This document shows, piece by piece, positions 60,818-64,000 of a stretch of 64,000 bases of DNA (positions are counted from its first letter, which is position 1; each line of letters starts with the position of its first letter). The position numbers and the translations under genes were made by a program. The stretch comes from Polyodon spathula (lineage: Eukaryota; Chordata; Actinopteri; Acipenseriformes; Polyodontidae): the NCBI RefSeq assembly GCF_017654505.1, contig NC_054559.1:17942292-18006291 (forward strand). Reading direction: 5' to 3'. Below the pieces are notes generated by a model. It did no database searches. It worked only from the letters and a program-made list of their open reading frames with translations, and had not been told where the DNA came from.

Positions 60818-63800
60818 TCAGATGGGCAGCCAGGTTTTGTCCATGGACTGAATGTGTTCCTTGGCTTTCATCCGCAGGGCAGCGATACTGGAGCTGCGCT
60901 GGTCCACGTCCTCCAGTGGATACTTGTCCACGAAGGTGGTGGAGCACTGGTAGGGTGGGGGTGCCATCTGTTGCATGCCCTGCGCCATGGATGGGGGGGT
61001 GTTGAGGTAGGGGTGGCTGGGGTACCCCGGCTGCATGCCCTGCGGGGGGCCCATGAACCCAGGGATGCTGTGCACTGGGGTGGCGCTGGACAGGGGCGAG
61101 GTGAGCCAGGGGTCCAGAGGCAGGGAGTTGCTTGTGGGGCCCATGTTGGCGGACATGGGTGGCCGGTTGAAGGACAGCATGGGTGAGTCATGCAGCTTCA
61201 TGGTGCTGGCGTCCATCTTCTCCTGCCGACGCCACTTGGCACGGCGATTCTGGAACCACACCTGCAAAGGGAGGGTAGGAAAGCGAGGGTTAGAATAGCA
61301 CTGTTGTGGAATGAAGGGAGGGCTGTGCTGTATGAATATGAGATATATTTTAGCTAGACTCTTACACCTCATTTCTGTGCATCACTCAACCCGGGTTGAA
61401 ACTGTGCTGCCCCTGATACTGCGTTTCCATCTTCGTTTAGCCGACCCGCATTGGCTGCCAATCAGAGCTGCCCTTGATTATTTTTATTTTTTTCTGACCC
61501 CTCCCTCAGTATTTGACTGACCAATCAAGTGACGAGTGGGCGTAAACATTTAATCCACATCTGGGGTGAGCAGGTCTCTCTGTGCTTTAATATTCTGATA
61601 TGTTTTTTTTTTTTAAAGTAACGGAAAGCTCAGAAGAATTGTTAGGACTAGCAGAAGCAAAGCAATAGCGTCCATCTTTTCAGTTTAGCAGCAAGGCATG
61701 CTGGGAAGAAAATGCAACATCCATCGCATTGCATGGAAAGTCAGGGAGACCATCAATGGGTGTTCAGGGGGAATGCGGGAGAACCCGGATCAGTTTGGAT
61801 TTGAGCTCACTCCATGGTCATGGAAACGAGGTATCTTTGTGGTACACTTCCAACCACTCCTGATGCTCCTCACCTGGACGCGGACCTCGGGCAGGTTGAC
61901 CTTGGCAGCGAGCTCCTCGCGGCTGTACACGTCGGGGTAGTGTGACTTCTCGAAGGCGCGCTCCAGCTCGTGCAGCTGGTACGTGGTGAAGGTGGTGCGG
62001 TTGCGCCGGTGCTTCTTCTTGGGCTGCTCCTCCTCCTCCAGCAGCTCGGGAGACTTCCCGTCGCTCTCCACGCCCTTCCGCAGCTCGCTCAGCTCCCCCT
62101 CGCACTTTTCGGAAAACAGGCCGGAGTCTGGGATGGAGATCCCACAAAAGTACAAGGTTAGCTCATGTGAATGCAATAATATATGGAGTTTAAAACTGTG
62201 TACTTGCTGCATACTTCCATATTAGAATGCATAAGATTGCAAACTTTAGAGTCTTGGTGGGGGGTTAATTGGTTCAATTAAACAATTTAGAACAGGGCTG
62301 GAACAAAGACGAGGAGTGGAATAACCCTCTAGGTCAGAGAGATTTGTCCCCATAGCTTTTTTGTGGATTCCTTATTAACAAGGACTTCATGGACAAGACA
62401 ATAAAAATGCAAACAGGGTTTACAGCACAAAGCAGTGGTAGAATGTGCAGAATATGCAGTACAAATCCAGGCCAGGTACAGACTAACAAGTGAAAAATCC
62501 AGCCTGGGGCGGGACAGTGTCTTACAAGTTTAATGGCTTTCCCTTTTGTGTGGAAATGTCAGGACCCTGCCTAGTGTGTCCCACCTCTTCAAGTCTGTCT
62601 GCAACTTGATATCTGCTGCCCATTCACAAAAAGACAAAAATACTCTAACTAATGAGGGCAGGGTTTTTAGACTGGCTGGCGTTCCTCTCGTTAAGGGATC
62701 CGTGCAAAGCCGCTGCAGACCCAGCGGTTGCTACAAGTGCCGTCAGGCTGTGACACCAGGACAAAGGCAAAGGTCAACCAGGACTAATGATGCTGCTTCC
62801 TGACCTATCAGTCTGTCTGAACTCCTGACTGGGGGATTAGGAACCTGGCACCCTGGCCTGTGTTAAACACAAGGGCAGGCTCCAGGGTCCTGTCAAACTC
62901 CTGACCCCTGACCCCCTCCAGGCAGAAAAGAAAGTTTATCAGCTATCTCCTGATTGAGTAAGTTTACAAGGTAGCAGCACTGACAGACACAGTAGCAGAT
63001 AGCAGATATCAATGGCTTTGGAGAAGCACGCAAAGGCACCAGTGCCACCTCTCTTTAAAAGCTCTGTGGCAGTGTTACAAGCTCGGTGTAATATATTGTA
63101 ATGAAAGCATAGCAGGTTACCTTTAAAAAGGGGTCAAAGCACAGTCAAGAATGATTCAAGAATGTGAATGCATGTGATGTGCGGGGAAGCATGGGAGAAC
63201 AGAGTGAATTGTAATCTTTAGATTTGCATTTACGCTGAAGTGCTCCTTTTATAGCAAGGGCAGCAAAAAGTGCATTGAAGTGCTGCAGCTGCAATCCATT
63301 ATACACGTGTGTAAAGCAACAGGAACTCAGTTTAACTCCCCTTAATTTATCACCGTATTTTTGCTCTGTATGTGTAAGCTCCTGAGATCTACCAAGGTCA
63401 CCATCAATCCAAGAACTCGCCAAGCTTCGCATCGGAGGCCTGACCAGAACACAATCCAACAAGCAGTGGTCAGACGCAACATTGAAAGATCACGAGACCT
63501 GCCTATATCAAGATTCAAGAATCTACAAGGGCTGACCCTGCTTAGCATCTGAGATCTACCAAGATCGCAATCCCCATAAAACCCTAGACCAGCTCCATCA
63601 ATACCACACTGGAACATCTAATCAACCAGCCAGTGGGCTGGGCGCTATGCAACCTGGAGATCAGCAGATCAAGGGGCTTTCTCAAGTCCTTACCATGGAA
63701 GGCTGCATGATCAGAGTGGTCCCTGAGGGAGGAGAGGTGTCCGTAGGGGTTGGTGGGGTCTGGTTTCCCCAGGTCGCCCAGACTTTCCATGCCCGATTTG

Positions 63801-63982
63801 TGGGTCCCCGGGCCCCCAGGGTTCAGGAGGGGGTCGTGGTCCTTGCTGAAGCCCAGGATGACATCAATACTGTGGACACGCCCTCCCAATGCCACTCCTC
63901 CACCCTTCACCATCTCGTGAAAGTTTCCAGGCGAGAGACAGCTGTCATCCACCATGCTCATGGAATCCAGCGACAAATGCAT
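60818..63982 (-). CDS. Rx/RAX-family retinal homeobox transcription factor, Rx1/Rx2 (RAX2) type
   Basis: A nuclear DNA-binding protein for eye-field and photoreceptor development. Three exons on the minus strand are 63694-63982 (donor GTAAGG), 61874-62127 (acceptor ccatcccag, donor GTGAGG) and 60818-61261 (acceptor tttgcag). They encode 328 residues, close to the 320-340 usual for fish Rx proteins. The octapeptide HSIDVILG is at residues 37-44 and an acidic run precedes KKKHRRNR. The paired-like homeodomain is at 136-195 with Gln50 in WFQNR; the Q46/V47 intron is at the standard place. The carboxy-terminal OAR motif [12 protein letters not shown] lies near 306-317, ending [15 protein letters not shown] at 63982 was chosen as the start because fish Rx proteins begin this way, although the frame stays open to the window edge. 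Nearby pip5k1c supports the RAX2 side rather than RAX/rx3. The paralogue (rx1 or rx2) cannot be decided here. Confidence 0.95.
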
Positions 63983-64000
63983 TCGAACACTAGGATTCAA

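Noticed and set aside
60755..61191. Plus-strand frame of 143 codons and minus-strand frame of 107 codons
   Set aside because: Both are out-of-frame readings of the GC-rich last rx exon.
61818..62147. Minus-strand frame of 109 codons, Arg/Ala-rich
   Set aside because: It is a shifted reading of the rx homeobox exon.
1..64000. CRISPR arrays, operons, tRNA or rRNA genes
   Set aside because: The sequence is vertebrate nuclear DNA. The regular repeats lack CRISPR spacer structure, and the only tRNA-like segments are SINE heads.

Overview
The window is vertebrate nuclear DNA, almost certainly from a ray-finned fish. It has large introns, GT-AG exons, many microsatellites, tRNA-derived SINEs with fish-type 3' tails, a 5'-truncated CR1/Rex1-like LINE and several families of short inverted-repeat DNA elements. 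The homeobox gene at the right end has the amino terminus of fish Rx1/Rx2. A non-teleost such as a sturgeon or paddlefish is possible, but the sequence alone cannot settle this.

Layout. Positions 1-15511 hold no recognised gene. They contain a CpG-retaining stretch near 1000-2310 (possible promoter) and several dispersed repeats. Positions 15512-22711 carry the first three exons of a plus-strand gene that I could not name with confidence; it has no visible 3' end. Positions 22712-29548 look non-coding. A 500-N assembly gap follows (29549-30048). From 30061 to 43272 lies the plus-strand gene pip5k1c, encoding a type I gamma phosphatidylinositol-4-phosphate 5-kinase. Its 5' exons are missing, but everything from the glycine-rich loop to the stop can be read as 13 exons totalling 517 residues. 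An 84-nt cassette exon carries the talin/AP-2 binding tail. A long 3'UTR probably runs to about 46.8 kb.

Positions 46.8-51.1 kb are intergenic and repeat-rich, including an 85-bp x 8 tandem array made from the end of a DNA element. At 51105-53908 two exons encode a MALT1-type death domain. No immunoglobulin or paracaspase exons follow, so this is either a remnant or a death-domain-only gene. Its intron holds a LINE fragment and a perfectly phased 24-bp x 28 minisatellite. Positions 53909-60817 are intergenic, with a unique stretch near 56 kb that could be regulatory. The minus-strand gene at 60818-63982 is a complete three-exon Rx/RAX-family homeobox gene of 328 residues.

Together, pip5k1c next to rx matches human 19p13.3, where PIP5K1C lies close to RAX2. 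The MALT1-like fragment between them mirrors human 18q21, where MALT1 lies near RAX. The window therefore looks like one side of an ancient RAX/RAX2 duplicated segment. The genes are not an operon. They act in phosphoinositide signalling (pip5k1c), possible immune signalling (the MALT-like fragment) and eye development (rx).
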